Program-made: the position numbers and the translations under genes
Notes under the pieces: generated by a model
Told to the model about the DNA's origin: nothing
Seen by the model: the letters and a program-made list of their open reading frames with translations, nothing else
The model's database searches: none
Part shown: positions 25,581 to 34,316 of the stretch, piece by piece
Numbering within the stretch: the stretch's first letter is position 1
Layout of the letters: every line of letters starts with the position of its first letter
From: Marinobacter sp. HL-58
GTDB taxonomy: Bacteria; Pseudomonadota; Gammaproteobacteria; Pseudomonadales; Oleiphilaceae
Assembly: GCF_001314605.1 (NCBI RefSeq)
Contig: NZ_LIHP01000016.1
Coordinates: forward strand, 248,001 to 312,000
Length of the DNA stretch: 64,000 nt
Direction: 5' to 3'

Positions 25581-26930
25581 TCAGTCGTGAGGTATGGGGT
25601 CCGGGCTCCGGTCCCAGCCCACCATAACCAGTGTCGCCACCACACCGATCAGCAACCCGATCCAGGGTTCGAAGAAGGCCAGTGCAGCGCCAATCAGCAC
25701 TACGGTACCCCTTGAGGCATTATCCCTCGGAATGGACATGGCTATGTAGGCGCAGGCAAAGCCGGTGAGCACCAGTGTCAGCGACAGTGCAATGCCCAGC
25801 AACGGCTTGAGACCGGTCAGCAATGGCAGCAGGAAGTAGATGAACGGCAGGCCCATGAGGTAGTAGGACGCGAGACCACTGTGAAGGCTGCCCATGGCTT
25901 TCGGTCCCTGCTTCCAGCGCTGCACGACGATGACATGGACACCTGTCCAGACAGCCCCCTGGGTCGGGAAGAATGGTGCAACAATACCCATGAGCGCATT
26001 TCGGATCGACAGCGAGAAATGAGTACGGTTGAGGTTGATATCAATATGCTCGTCGGTGCGGGTTTTCATGCCATCCCGCAAGACTTCATTGCCGGTGACG
26101 ATATCGCCGAACAGGATGATGTAGGCGATCAGTGCCAGGGGCACACTCTGCGCAACCATCTCCGTGGAAGGCCAGCCATTGACCAGTGGCGATGCCTTGG
26201 CAACCGCCTCGGCCAGGGGTGGCACCACAAAGCCCCACTGAATATCGAAGCTGACCTCACCCACGAACGGCCCCACCATGGCAGCAATCAGGAAACCAGG
26301 CAGCAATCCAAGCGCTCCGAGCATGAAGAAAAAGCGATTCCGGGCTTTCAGCTTCTGCATTGGCACCGAGAACGTGAAAATCAGGCAGATAGCACAGGCC
26401 AGCGTAGTGGCAATAGGCTGTTCCAGAAGAAAGCGATCGGCATCATCAATAAACACCCGCTTCAATGCCGCAATCGAGGCGCCAAGAATAATGCCGGCTT
26501 TCAGGGTATCCGGCAGCCAGATCACGAATCGTCGCCCCAACCCGGTTATACCCAGAAGAAACACCAGTGATGCGAACACCAGGGTCAGCGCGGTCATGGC
26601 CTGGAAACGGGAGGAAGGGTCTTCGTAGCCACCAATCACGAAAGCCAGGATCAATGGCAAAGCGGGTGTTATCCAACCGCCGGCATAGGGTTCCCCGAAG
26701 ATAATAACGGCTGATGCAATCAGGAAGGCATGCACCATGGACAATGCGACGGCTTCTTCAAAGCTCAGGCCGAAGTAGGCCGTCATCACCGGAATCAGCG
26801 CCAGGCCCGTCGCCGCTGAAACCAGCAACCCCTGCAGGAATTCCGACCAACATAGCCTGGTGTGATAAAACGGTACCCGGAAAGTAAACGGGCCCCATCG
26901 CCAGCCCGCGAGTTCTTGTCTTTCTGCCAT
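25581..26930 (-). CDS. NCS2-like (solute carrier family 23) membrane permease
   Basis: A 449-residue protein with about 12-14 membrane helices and the general look of nucleobase/ascorbate (NCS2, SLC23) carriers, although the family Q-N-x-G signature is not evident. It is first in the series permease-demethylase-metF-fhs, so it is a good candidate for import of the methylated substrate. A purine-type or small anion substrate would follow from the family; no direct evidence exists. Confidence 0.75.
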   Translation of the reverse strand: MAERQELAGWRWGPFTFRVPFYHTRLCWSEFLQGLLVSAATGLALIPVMTAYFGLSFEEAVALSMVHAFLIASAVIIFGEPYAGGWITPALPLILAFVIGGYEDPSSRFQAMTALTLVFASLVFLLGITGLGRRFVIWLPDTLKAGIILGASIAALKRVFIDDADRFLLEQPIATTLACAICLIFTFSVPMQKLKARNRFFFMLGALGLLPGFLIAAMVGPFVGEVSFDIQWGFVVPPLAEAVAKASPLVNGWPSTEMVAQSVPLALIAYIILFGDIVTGNEVLRDGMKTRTDEHIDINLNRTHFSLSIRNALMGIVAPFFPTQGAVWTGVHVIVVQRWKQGPKAMGSLHSGLASYYLMGLPFIYFLLPLLTGLKPLLGIALSLTLVLTGFACAYIAMSIPRDNASRGTVVLIGAALAFFEPWIGLLIGVVATLVMVGWDRSPDPIPHD

Positions 26931-27126
26931 ATTGGATTACCCGTTGGTGGTTATATTTGTTGTGACCAGAGTATGGAAAGGGTTCGGGTATTCCGCGAAT
27001 GAATTTTTCTGATCGGCAGCGATAAGCGCCATTGATGGATTGGAGGCACGGTGCGGCTGGATTATCCCCCTGGCATCGCTTTAAACTCAGGGGCCACCCT
27101 CGTGATTTTTGTACCAAAGAGAGTCA

Positions 27127-27480
27127 ATGAAACACGTAGTTGCGGTATACGGCACTCTGAAACAGGGCTTCGGGAACCACCACCTGCTCGGAAAAGCCTG
27201 CTATATTGGTTCCGACACCCTCACCAGCCTGACCCTTTATGATCTCGGCCCTTACCCGGGCGCACTGCCAAAGCCGTCTGAAGGCGTGAGCGTGGAGGTC
27301 TACGCCGTAAACGGCCCGCTGCTGGCGATGCTGGACGAACTTGAAGATTTCAATCCGAGAGCAAGAAAGGCAAGCCTGTACCTGCGCAAGAGAATGCAGA
27401 CCCGACATGGGCTTGCATGGGTCTATCTCTATAACCGGCCAGTTCGCAGTAGCCAGCGCATCAACAGCGGCAACTGGTAG
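27127..27480 (+). CDS. Gamma-glutamylcyclotransferase (AIG2-like) family protein
   Basis: A 117-residue GGCT-fold protein. It has the family start VAVYGTLKQGFGNHHLL, in which YGTLKxG forms the substrate cavity, and the conserved Glu in DELEDFN. Such proteins are gamma-glutamylamine cyclotransferases or related. The ATG at 27127 is preferred to one 18 bases earlier. The DUF2721 gene follows after 45 bases. Confidence 0.85.
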   Translation: MKHVVAVYGTLKQGFGNHHLLGKACYIGSDTLTSLTLYDLGPYPGALPKPSEGVSVEVYAVNGPLLAMLDELEDFNPRARKASLYLRKRMQTRHGLAWVYLYNRPVRSSQRINSGNW

Positions 27481-27525
27481 CGACAGGAATCGATTAATGA
27501 CTCCATACCGTACAAGGAGCAGACG

Positions 27526-27939
27526 TTGACACTGACCACCCCCGCCCTGCTGTTTCCAGCCATTTCGCTGTTACTGTTGGCCTACACCAATCGTTTCCTG
27601 GTACTGGCCCAGTTAATCCGCCAGCTCAAACAGATGGATACCGAGGAAGACCACGCACTGATCGCAAGGCAGATCAGCATGCTGCGCAAACGTATCGTCC
27701 TGACCAAACGCATGCAGGCCTTTGGGGTATTGAGCTTCTTCCTGTGCACCGTGTCCATGTTCGTGCTGTTTCTGGGGGCGCAGCTTGCAGGCGCCATAGC
27801 GTTCGGCGTGAGCCTGATACTGCTTTCACTGTCGCTGCTGTTTTCGCTTTACGAGATCGTGATCTCCACCAACGCCATTAACGTTGAGCTTGAGAATTTT
27901 GAGGCGAGGAAGCAGGGGCAGGCGGATACCGGGGAATAA
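27526..27939 (+). CDS. DUF2721 family membrane protein
   Basis: A 137-residue protein with three membrane helices (about 1-18, 63-85 and 90-112) and a charged cytosolic linker, as in DUF2721. It starts at TTG with AAGGAG seven bases upstream. Function unknown. Its 3' end overlaps the convergent hydrolase gene (if frame-corrected) by 62 bases. Confidence 0.82.
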   Translation: MTLTTPALLFPAISLLLLAYTNRFLVLAQLIRQLKQMDTEEDHALIARQISMLRKRIVLTKRMQAFGVLSFFLCTVSMFVLFLGAQLAGAIAFGVSLILLSLSLLFSLYEIVISTNAINVELENFEARKQGQADTGE

Positions 27940-28929
27940 CAAACTCTTCCAGCAGCGCATTCTGTTGCCGCATGAACGAGGGGGAGGCTGGCGGTTGCGG
28001 GTCGGCGGTCATCACCACTGTCATCCTGAGTTCCGGCACAACGTATAGCATCTGCCCACCGAATCCACGGCCGTAATAGGCTCTGTACCCGGCCAGATCG
28101 GTGACAAACCAGCCGATCCGTAACGATCATCTGTGTAACGGGAGAGGCCCCGCTGCGTCCAGGACGACTCGATCCACTCGGGCGATATCAACTGCTTCCC
28201 GGCGTGAACGCCCTCGTTACGATAGAGCTCCCCGATCTTCAGCAAGGCCATGGGAGAAAGGCGCATGTCGTTGCCCCCGAAATAGATGCCCTGAGGGTCA
28301 GTCAGCCAGGCGGGAATCTCGATATCCAGAGGGTCGCCAAGCCAGTCGCGGGCAATGGCCAGCGTACTTTGCCCGGTGCGATCGGTGAGCGCTGCCGACA
28401 ACAGGTGATAGCTTCCGGTGGAATACAGCATGTCTCCGCCCGGCTCATCCACGAACGGGCGGTTGAGAACATACTCTACCCAGTTGTCGCTGTTGACCCA
28501 CTGCCCGTAGTAACGCCCGGAGGTGCGCTGCAGGCCCGCCTGCATGGAAAGCAGATGGCCAATGGTTACTTCACTGACCCTTGAATCGGCGGTTGCCGGC
28601 ACATCCAGGATATCGGTTATGGGCTGATCGGCGCTTTCAAACACACCCCGGTCAATGGCCATTCCGACCACGGCCGAGAGCACCGTCTTGGAAAGGGACT
28701 TGATGTTCACCGGCTCATCCAGATCCGGCCCCCGGATTGCCCTTGCGAACACCGGTTCTCCGTCTACGGCGATCACCAGGCCGTGAAGCCGTTCAAGTGC
28801 CACCGCCTTCTCGGCCAGCCCGGGGAATGGCTCATTGCTCTCACGCGCCTCGACCGTCCACGCCGACGCGGACAGGAGCATCAAGCCCCCGGCAAAGAGC
28901 AAAAGCTTCAGGGACGGAGAGCGCAACAT
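27878..28929 (-). pseudogene. Beta-lactamase-family serine hydrolase, disrupted by an apparent 1-nt deletion
   Basis: A signal peptide (residues 1-28) precedes a class C beta-lactamase-like fold. The nucleophile motif SLSK is at residues 78-81. The expected second motif is YSTGSYH near 168-174. The frame is normal to about residue 270 (DDRYGS), then leaves the family pattern and stops at 28021. A missing base near 28111-28120 explains it: one extra base gives GWFVTDLAGYRAYYGRGFGG, the standard C-terminal block, which continues to a TAA at 27878-27880. The gene is therefore either inactive or a sequencing-error case. Coordinates cover the corrected gene. Confidence 0.75.
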
Positions 28930-28932
28930 GGC

Positions 28933-29220
28933 CTATCGGTTACCCCAGATCCTGGCGACAGCGCTGTCACTGCCGAGGAACCCCACGACAAGGCACACCA
29001 GGCCGATCACAAAGAAAAGAATGATGGGGAAAAGTGCCCCCAGGGTTTCCGCCACCAGGGCCGCCAGCAGGGACACCCCGGAAAGAACAAGGAACAGCAA
29101 ACCTACTGCCAGCAGTATTTTCCGGTGGGACGGGCGATAGCCCTCTGCACTTTCACCCTTTTCGAAGAACAACAGAATGGGCCAGAAGACCTTTCGCAAA
29201 ACCTCTTTCACTGAATGCAA
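28933..29220 (-). CDS. Small two-helix membrane protein of unknown function
   Basis: A 95-residue protein with two strong membrane helices (about 37-58 and 62-85) and a positively charged N-terminus. The start is TTG; a GTG nine bases later is an alternative. No family recognised. It is 3 bases upstream of the serine hydrolase gene, so probably co-transcribed. Confidence 0.6.
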   Translation of the reverse strand: MHSVKEVLRKVFWPILLFFEKGESAEGYRPSHRKILLAVGLLFLVLSGVSLLAALVAETLGALFPIILFFVIGLVCLVVGFLGSDSAVARIWGNR

Positions 29221-29250
29221 CCTCGCATCATCCGGGGATGGCCTGACCGC

Positions 29251-29694
29251 TCAGGCCTGTTTCGCAGGTACGTCACGGGGGCTGACGACGGCCAGTGTCA
29301 CTGCCGCTTTGGACACAAGCCGCATATTATCAGCGGTACCGCAATACACCTCGGACTCTACCACAGTCAGCGAGGAGCCGGCCTTCAGAACAGTTGCAAT
29401 ACACTCAAGATGGGTGCCTTTGGCGGATCGCAGCAGTTTCAGTGAGAAATCCGAGGTGAGCACAATCTGGCCCGGCCGGGCCATGGCAGCACCGGCAGCG
29501 CCTGCGGTATGGTCGGCCACGGTTGCCTGAACCCCGAAATGAACAAAACCGTCCTGCTGCAGATGCCTGTTTGCAAGAACCAGCCGGGAACGGCACTCGC
29601 CTGCCTCAATGGAAACAAGCTCCAGGCCCAGATCGGCGATAAACGGTGCCGAGGAGAAAATCCGCTCCACTTCGTTTTTATTGAGAATCCCCAC
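29251..29694 (-). CDS. PaaI-type hotdog thioesterase
   Basis: A 147-residue hotdog-fold protein. The core (HFGVQATVADHTAGAAGAA...SFSLKLLR) includes the Asp/Thr region used by PaaI/YbgC-type thioesterases. It starts with GTG, with GGGAG eight bases before. Substrate (aryl- or acyl-CoA) not determinable. Confidence 0.82.
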   Translation of the reverse strand: MGILNKNEVERIFSSAPFIADLGLELVSIEAGECRSRLVLANRHLQQDGFVHFGVQATVADHTAGAAGAAMARPGQIVLTSDFSLKLLRSAKGTHLECIATVLKAGSSLTVVESEVYCGTADNMRLVSKAAVTLAVVSPRDVPAKQA

Positions 29695-29741
29695 AATGAT
29701 CTCCCGAATTCAATGAAGCCACTGAAATCCTACCTGAGTTT

Positions 29742-30320
29742 TCAGCCATCAGCGCTGTCGATTTTACCCTGATCCATCATTGTAAACCGCTCGATAATCT
29801 GGTAGACCGATCCCTGCTCACCCCGAACGCTTTGAAACAATGCAAATCTGTCCACAGCAAACGAACCGACTACCAGCTGCTCAGGACTCTGAAGCAGTTC
29901 AGTGACGGGCCCTGCCCCTTTCTTGAAACGGGACAAGGTAATATGCGGGTGGAACCTGCGCCTTTCCCCGGCGAGCCCACTCTGCGCCAGACCCTGGTCA
30001 AGCGCACAGTGCAACCTGACCAGGTCTTCCTTCGGCTGCACACCGGCCCAGAGGTTCTTCGGCCGATCTGGCGCGCCGAAGCAGCCAATACCACAGACGG
30101 TAAGTTCAAAGGGTTCAACCGGCAGATTTCGGGCAGCATCACAAACCACGGGCAGCCGTCCGGCGTCCACACTGCCCAGAAATGCCAGGGTGAGGTGTAG
30201 CTGGTCTGCCCGCTGCCAGCGCGCACCGGCCACTGGCTGCTGAATCTGCAGCAGCCGCTGTTTGATTGCTTGCGGAATCTCCAGCCCGAAAAACAGACGA
30301 AGCTTTGCCGTTTTATCCAC
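29742..30320 (-). CDS. thpR: RNA 2',3'-cyclic phosphodiesterase ThpR (LigT)
   Basis: A 192-residue 2H phosphoesterase. The paired HxTx motifs HLTL (residues 42-45) and HITL (126-129) are intact and correctly spaced. It opens 2',3'-cyclic phosphates of RNA and can ligate tRNA halves in vitro. The GTG start overlaps the upstream CPBP gene by 8 bases, which points to translational coupling. Confidence 0.9.
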   Translation of the reverse strand: MDKTAKLRLFFGLEIPQAIKQRLLQIQQPVAGARWQRADQLHLTLAFLGSVDAGRLPVVCDAARNLPVEPFELTVCGIGCFGAPDRPKNLWAGVQPKEDLVRLHCALDQGLAQSGLAGERRRFHPHITLSRFKKGAGPVTELLQSPEQLVVGSFAVDRFALFQSVRGEQGSVYQIIERFTMMDQGKIDSADG

Positions 30321-30903
30321 TTCGCACCCCGAACAGCTCGGGAAACCGCCGCAGGCAATAAAGCGCGATCAGGTCATACACACCGTGCCAGACCATGACC
30401 AGTACCAGGCTGTCTGTGAGCGCATAGGCGGTTCCCAGCACCAGGCCCAGCCCGGTCGCCACCACGAAGTAGGTGAAAGATAGATAGTGCACCAGACCGA
30501 ACAGCACCGAAGCCGCCGTAACCGCCACGGCAACGGGGACATTCTGCGTCAGCCAGCCCTGGATGGCACCGCGGAACAGTAACTCCTCACCCACGCCAGC
30601 CAGGGCCGAAAGGGCAATCAGAACCGGCCAGGAATAGTCGCTTGCGAACCGGTGCAACTGCTCCAGTTGGGATTCCAGAGACTCCCTGAGCAGGCCCGGA
30701 AGCCTCGTCAGCAGCATGATCACCCCGTAGGTCGCCACACTGCCCACCAGGCCCCACAGAACGGAAACCCCGTGGCTCATCCCGTTCAGCTGTACCGGTA
30801 TGGCAAACAGGATAATGGCCACCAGGCCGACCACACCGATGCACCCCTGGAACATCAATGCTGCATGGGGTGAGATCTGCGGCCGTTTACCGGGTCTGGT
30901 CAC
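30313..30903 (-). CDS. CPBP family intramembrane metalloprotease
   Basis: A 196-residue polytopic protein. The active-site motif EELLFRG is at 106-112 (E106, E107, R111), a His is at 139 in the LVHY segment, and a further His occurs in MVWHGVYD. These are the CPBP/Abi glutamic-type protease motifs. Such proteins process or modify membrane substrates and sometimes give bacteriocin immunity. GTG start directly after the stop of the ABM gene. Confidence 0.85.
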   Translation of the reverse strand: MTRPGKRPQISPHAALMFQGCIGVVGLVAIILFAIPVQLNGMSHGVSVLWGLVGSVATYGVIMLLTRLPGLLRESLESQLEQLHRFASDYSWPVLIALSALAGVGEELLFRGAIQGWLTQNVPVAVAVTAASVLFGLVHYLSFTYFVVATGLGLVLGTAYALTDSLVLVMVWHGVYDLIALYCLRRFPELFGVRSG

Positions 30904-31227
30904 TCAGTTGCCCTGCTTTCCGGGCGGCATCACCACCCATTCGGGGTCATCAAATTCACCGAGTGGTGTAATCTCACAGAACGGCGCAGCGCTGCGGATG
31001 ATGCGGGCAACCTCCGGGTTGTGCTGTTTTTCCATCGCATCCCGGTCCGCCTTGCTGTCCCAGCTGGCGATGGCAATCAGCACATTCGGATCATCCATTT
31101 TCCGGTGCAACTCGGTTCCTCTGGCACCGGGTGCCTGCTGGATGATCTCGCTGGCACGGACCCAGGCATCTGCGTATTCCTCGGCGGTGTGCCCTTCCCG
31201 GATGCGAACCTCAAAGATGTATTTCAT
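30904..31227 (-). CDS. ABM-domain (antibiotic biosynthesis monooxygenase-like) protein
   Basis: A 107-residue dimeric alpha-beta barrel protein of the ABM/YgiN type. The ATG at 31227 shares a base with the M23 stop codon (TGATG), with GAGGGG upstream. Such proteins act as small monooxygenases or quinol-handling enzymes, or just as ligand-binding dimers. No cofactor residues can be named. Confidence 0.78.
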   Translation of the reverse strand: MKYIFEVRIREGHTAEEYADAWVRASEIIQQAPGARGTELHRKMDDPNVLIAIASWDSKADRDAMEKQHNPEVARIIRSAAPFCEITPLGEFDDPEWVVMPPGKQGN

Positions 31228-32162
31228 CAAGTGCCCCTCTGTCGAATCACATCATTGCGAACCAGGTAACGGCCATCAAAACTCATCGGCAGGCCATTGG
31301 CTTCCCACATGAGTTCGTCGTGTTGTGAAACCCTGCCTTCCACCGCATGCATGTGAAGGTGGGGTTCACTGGTATTGCCCGAGTTACCCACTCGCCCTAA
31401 CAGGTCCCCTGACTGTACCCTGTCGCCCGGCTCTAACGAAACCGATCCGTCCTGCAGGTGGGCCAGCACCACCGTTGCATCGGCACAATAAATGGCAACG
31501 AAATTTCCGGCAGGATTGTCACGGTCACTGCGGGGCGGTGTCTGGTCCGGGAAACCCGTCTCCACGTTCGTCACCTCGCCGGAACACGGTGCGGTAACCG
31601 GTGAATTCCATATCTGATAGTCCTCCAGCGCGCTGGGTACAACCCCGTGGGTACGCAGGCCAAACCGGCCAACCCGCACCACATCAATCGCATGGTGTTG
31701 CGCGTCGATCCCGTAATGGTGATTCATCACATGGGAATTGCCACCCTGCCCGACACGGTATTGCCCCTCCGCCAACGGCCATTGCAACGCAACGGGCCGG
31801 GCGTCTACATCTCTGGCCCCCAGGACAGACCATGCCGGTACCGAAAGTGCGGCCAGCACCGCCAGGTTGAAACCCAGCGAAAGAATGGTACCGGCCCGCC
31901 AGGCAGGCCGTGGCGGCAGCAAGGGCATACGGCGCACCAGAAACCAGACAACACTGCCCGCCAGGGCTGCCCAGAACAGCCACGGCCAATAGCCGCCCAG
32001 CCATATCCAGGCTCCTGCCTGCTGGATCAGCAACAGATAAACCACAGCCAGCGCCAGGTAACTCAGCCAGTGAACTCTGGACGGCGATTTCCCGAACCCC
32101 ACGGCGACGATGAACACCAATGGCACGAAAAGATGGGATAAAACGAGAAGCAGAAGAGTCAT
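31227..32162 (-). CDS. Membrane-anchored M23 family metallopeptidase
   Basis: About 311 residues. Four membrane helices lie in the first 130 residues, then an M23 domain with the zinc ligands His (NSHVMNHHYGIDAQHHAIDVV area), and HLHMH (EPHLHMHAVEG). It is likely to trim cell-wall peptides, although the domain order with several N-terminal helices is atypical for LytM proteins. A TTG six bases earlier (32168) is the alternative start. Confidence 0.85.
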   Translation of the reverse strand: MTLLLLVLSHLFVPLVFIVAVGFGKSPSRVHWLSYLALAVVYLLLIQQAGAWIWLGGYWPWLFWAALAGSVVWFLVRRMPLLPPRPAWRAGTILSLGFNLAVLAALSVPAWSVLGARDVDARPVALQWPLAEGQYRVGQGGNSHVMNHHYGIDAQHHAIDVVRVGRFGLRTHGVVPSALEDYQIWNSPVTAPCSGEVTNVETGFPDQTPPRSDRDNPAGNFVAIYCADATVVLAHLQDGSVSLEPGDRVQSGDLLGRVGNSGNTSEPHLHMHAVEGRVSQHDELMWEANGLPMSFDGRYLVRNDVIRQRGT

Positions 32163-32168
32163 GGCCAA

Positions 32169-32443
32169 TCGCTCACCTGGGACAGTAATATTTCTCTGGT
32201 CGTCGACCGCGTCGGTAAGTGCCTATGAAAATAAACTTGGCAAACCCGGGCCCATGATAGTACAGTGCGTTTCGTAGGAAAGATTTAGCACAGCATTTCA
32301 CGAATAAGACGCATCTCTGTTGTTTTCGGTAGTTTTCCGTCCTGTTTTTGATTCCGCGCGTTTTTTGTTTCCGCACAACGCTGATCAGTCATCATTTCAG
32401 ATGGTCTGGCGGCACATTAAATTATCGATTTCAGGATTAAATT
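32169..32443 (+). promoter_or_regulatory. Promoter and long leader of the cold-shock gene
   Basis: A 275-base AT-rich stretch without ORFs separates the divergent M23 gene from the csp gene. Cold-shock genes often have a long, structured 5' UTR that controls RNA stability and translation at low temperature. The size fits such a leader. An AGGATT ribosome-binding site is near the ATG. Transcription start not identifiable. Confidence 0.45.
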
Positions 32444-32650
32444 ATGTCTACTACTACCGGTACTGTTAAGTTTTTCAACGAAGCAAAAGGTTTCGGCTTT
32501 ATCACTCGCGAAAGCGGCCCGGACGTCTTCGTTCACTACAGTGCAATTCAGGGTGGCGGTTTCAAGACTCTGGCTGAAGGCCAGCAAGTCGACTTCACCG
32601 TTACTGAAGGCCAGAAAGGTCCTCAGGCAGAAAACGTCGTTGCTGTTTAA
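32444..32650 (+). CDS. Cold-shock protein (CspA family)
   Basis: A 68-residue single cold-shock domain with RNP-1 KGFGFI (residues 15-20) and RNP-2 VFVHY (29-33). It has the length and sequence of CspA-type RNA chaperones. It is preceded by a long leader and followed by a strong terminator, so it is a monocistronic unit. Confidence 0.96.
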   Translation: MSTTTGTVKFFNEAKGFGFITRESGPDVFVHYSAIQGGGFKTLAEGQQVDFTVTEGQKGPQAENVVAV

Positions 32651-32671
32651 ATAACAGCCCGCACGTTTCAG

Positions 32672-32698
32672 AAAAGGCAGCTTCGGCTGCCTTTTTTT
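32672..32698 (+). terminator. Strong rho-independent terminator after csp
   Basis: A 10-bp stem, AAAAGGCAGC pairing with GCTGCCTTTT around a TTCG tetraloop, followed by more T. The stem is almost the same as that of the terminator behind the USP gene at 33265. Confidence 0.9.
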
Positions 32699-32827
32699 GT
32701 GCCTTTGATTCGTCTTCTTGCCCTGAATCAATAACGACAGCTTTGGTTTTGACAGGCGCCATCGCTGGCTGAGACTCTGGAAGTTCAGGTTCGGATTTTA
32801 TTCTCTGTACATCTTCGGAGGTGATCC

Positions 32828-33247
32828 ATGTACAGCAAGATACTGGTGCCGGTAGATCTGGCACATACCGAAAAGATGTCCAAAGCGTTGAACACCGCTA
32901 TTGACATGGCCAAGCACTACCAGGCGACGCTGTGCTACGTCACTGTCACCAATACCACACCCTCGGCTGCTGCACATAACCCCGAAGAGCTTGCTGAAAA
33001 GCTTGCTACCTTTGCTTCCGAGCAGGGCCAGGCACATGACATAGACACAGAAAGCACTGTTATCAGCACAGCTGATACAGCCGTGGAGCTTGAGAAAAAA
33101 CTGCTGGATGTCATCAAGGAATCCGGAGCCGATCTGGTTATCATGGCATCCCACCCACCAGGCATCGGCGACAAACTGCATATACTGCACTCCAATGGCG
33201 CCAACATCGTCCGGCACAGCGACGTCTCTGTATTTGTTGTTCGCTAG
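32828..33247 (+). CDS. Universal stress protein (UspA family)
   Basis: A 139-residue USP-fold protein. The N-terminal strand YSKILVPVDLAHTEK and a glycine-rich C-terminal loop (HPPGIGDKLHILHSNGANIVRHS) match the nucleotide-binding G-2x-G-9x-GS type only partly. The ribosome-binding site at 32817-32827 (GGAGGTGATC) is close to the full anti-Shine-Dalgarno complement. Strong stress-level expression is plausible. Confidence 0.92.
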   Translation: MYSKILVPVDLAHTEKMSKALNTAIDMAKHYQATLCYVTVTNTTPSAAAHNPEELAEKLATFASEQGQAHDIDTESTVISTADTAVELEKKLLDVIKESGADLVIMASHPPGIGDKLHILHSNGANIVRHSDVSVFVVR

Positions 33248-33264
33248 TGTCACTGCTATAACGT

Positions 33265-33290
33265 AAAAAGGCAGCTTTCGCTGCCTTTCT
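33265..33290 (+). terminator. Rho-independent terminator after the USP gene
   Basis: A 9-bp stem, AAAGGCAGC pairing with GCTGCCTTT, with a short loop and flanking A and T runs. Its core nearly copies the csp terminator. Confidence 0.85.
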
Positions 33291-33318
33291 GTCAGAGCAC
33301 TTCTTCTACGCGAAAACG

Positions 33319-33513
33319 TTAATAAGTCACGCCGTGGCGATCAAAAACTTCCTCAATCTCCCTGCGCTCCTCTGACGGAATCATAACCCTGATGATATTT
33401 TCCTGCTCCTCAATATAAATGTTTTCCTGGGGAAGGCCCATGGCAATCAGATCGTCTCTGACATTTCTGGCCTGTTCTTTCGAGGTGAAATTTCCGTTCA
33501 GCGCTTTGCTCAT
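33319..33513 (-). CDS. Small conserved-looking protein (64 aa)
   Basis: From the ATG at 33513 (GGAG nine bases upstream), a 64-residue protein with a beta-alpha-beta-like ferredoxin pattern (SKEQARNVRDDLIAMGLPQENIYI). The longer frame to 33648 lies inside the tenA region with no RBS. The fold resembles small stress proteins, but no function can be assigned. Confidence 0.72.
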   Translation of the reverse strand: MSKALNGNFTSKEQARNVRDDLIAMGLPQENIYIEEQENIIRVMIPSEERREIEEVFDRHGVTY

Positions 33514-33589
33514 CAGACTATTCTCCATATAGTTCGGGCTATCAACTTCAAGGTTAGTTGAGCAGTGAACGCCTGTAAATTCAGCGGAG

Positions 33590-34258
33590 TTAAAGTCGCT
33601 GCTCCAGCCCCATTTCCCAGAAATCAATTTCCAGCCGGGTAGCCTCACTGAAAATCCGGGTTAACTGGCTGAAGCGGGCTGGTGTTACATCCGCCAGCTT
33701 GGCATTCAGCCAGTCGATTTCCGCCTGCATCGCCTCCTGGAACTCGTTACTTTCATACATGGCAATCCAGGCGTCATAGGGATTGTTGTCGCCGCGAACG
33801 GTGTCTGCCCTGGCATTCAGCCAGTTGGCAATTTCGCCGTAGCCGACCATACAGGGGGACAACGCCACGTGCAGATCCAGCAGGTCGCCCCGGTTCCCGG
33901 TGTCCAGCACGTACCGGGTATAGGCCATTGTTGCGCGGGCTTCCGGCAGGTTTGCCAGTTCCTCTTCGCTGATTCCCCATTCCTGGCAGTAGGTCACATG
34001 CAGCCCCAGCTCCACATCCACAATGGCCTGCAGGCCCTCCTTGGCCTGTTTCAGGTCGGCCAGTGTCGGGCTTTTATAGGCTGCAAGCGCAAACGCCCGG
34101 GCGAACTGGATCAGGAACAGGTAGTCCTGCTTCAGATAATGGCGGAATGCCTCGGGCGCCAGGGTGGCATCGCCCAACTGGCTCACGAACGGATGTTCAA
34201 TGTAGGCCTGCCATTCTGACTGGCAGCTGTTTTTCAGGTCTTCAAACTGATAGCCCAT
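33590..34258 (-). CDS. tenA: TenA family thiaminase II
   Basis: A 222-residue all-helical TenA protein from the ATG at 34258. It hydrolyses aminopyrimidine thiamine breakdown products for thiamine salvage. The catalytic Cys is in SPCMVGYGEI. No thi genes or TPP riboswitch was seen nearby. Confidence 0.9.
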   Translation of the reverse strand: MGYQFEDLKNSCQSEWQAYIEHPFVSQLGDATLAPEAFRHYLKQDYLFLIQFARAFALAAYKSPTLADLKQAKEGLQAIVDVELGLHVTYCQEWGISEEELANLPEARATMAYTRYVLDTGNRGDLLDLHVALSPCMVGYGEIANWLNARADTVRGDNNPYDAWIAMYESNEFQEAMQAEIDWLNAKLADVTPARFSQLTRIFSEATRLEIDFWEMGLEQRL

Positions 34259-34316
34259 CCTCAACACTCTTTCTCCGGAGAATTTAAACGATAAAACCTG
34301 CCTTGCCGGCAGCTGG

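Noticed and set aside
32169-32443. Riboswitch in the cold-shock leader
   Set aside because: No known metabolite-binding core was recognised; a thermosensing leader is enough to explain the length.
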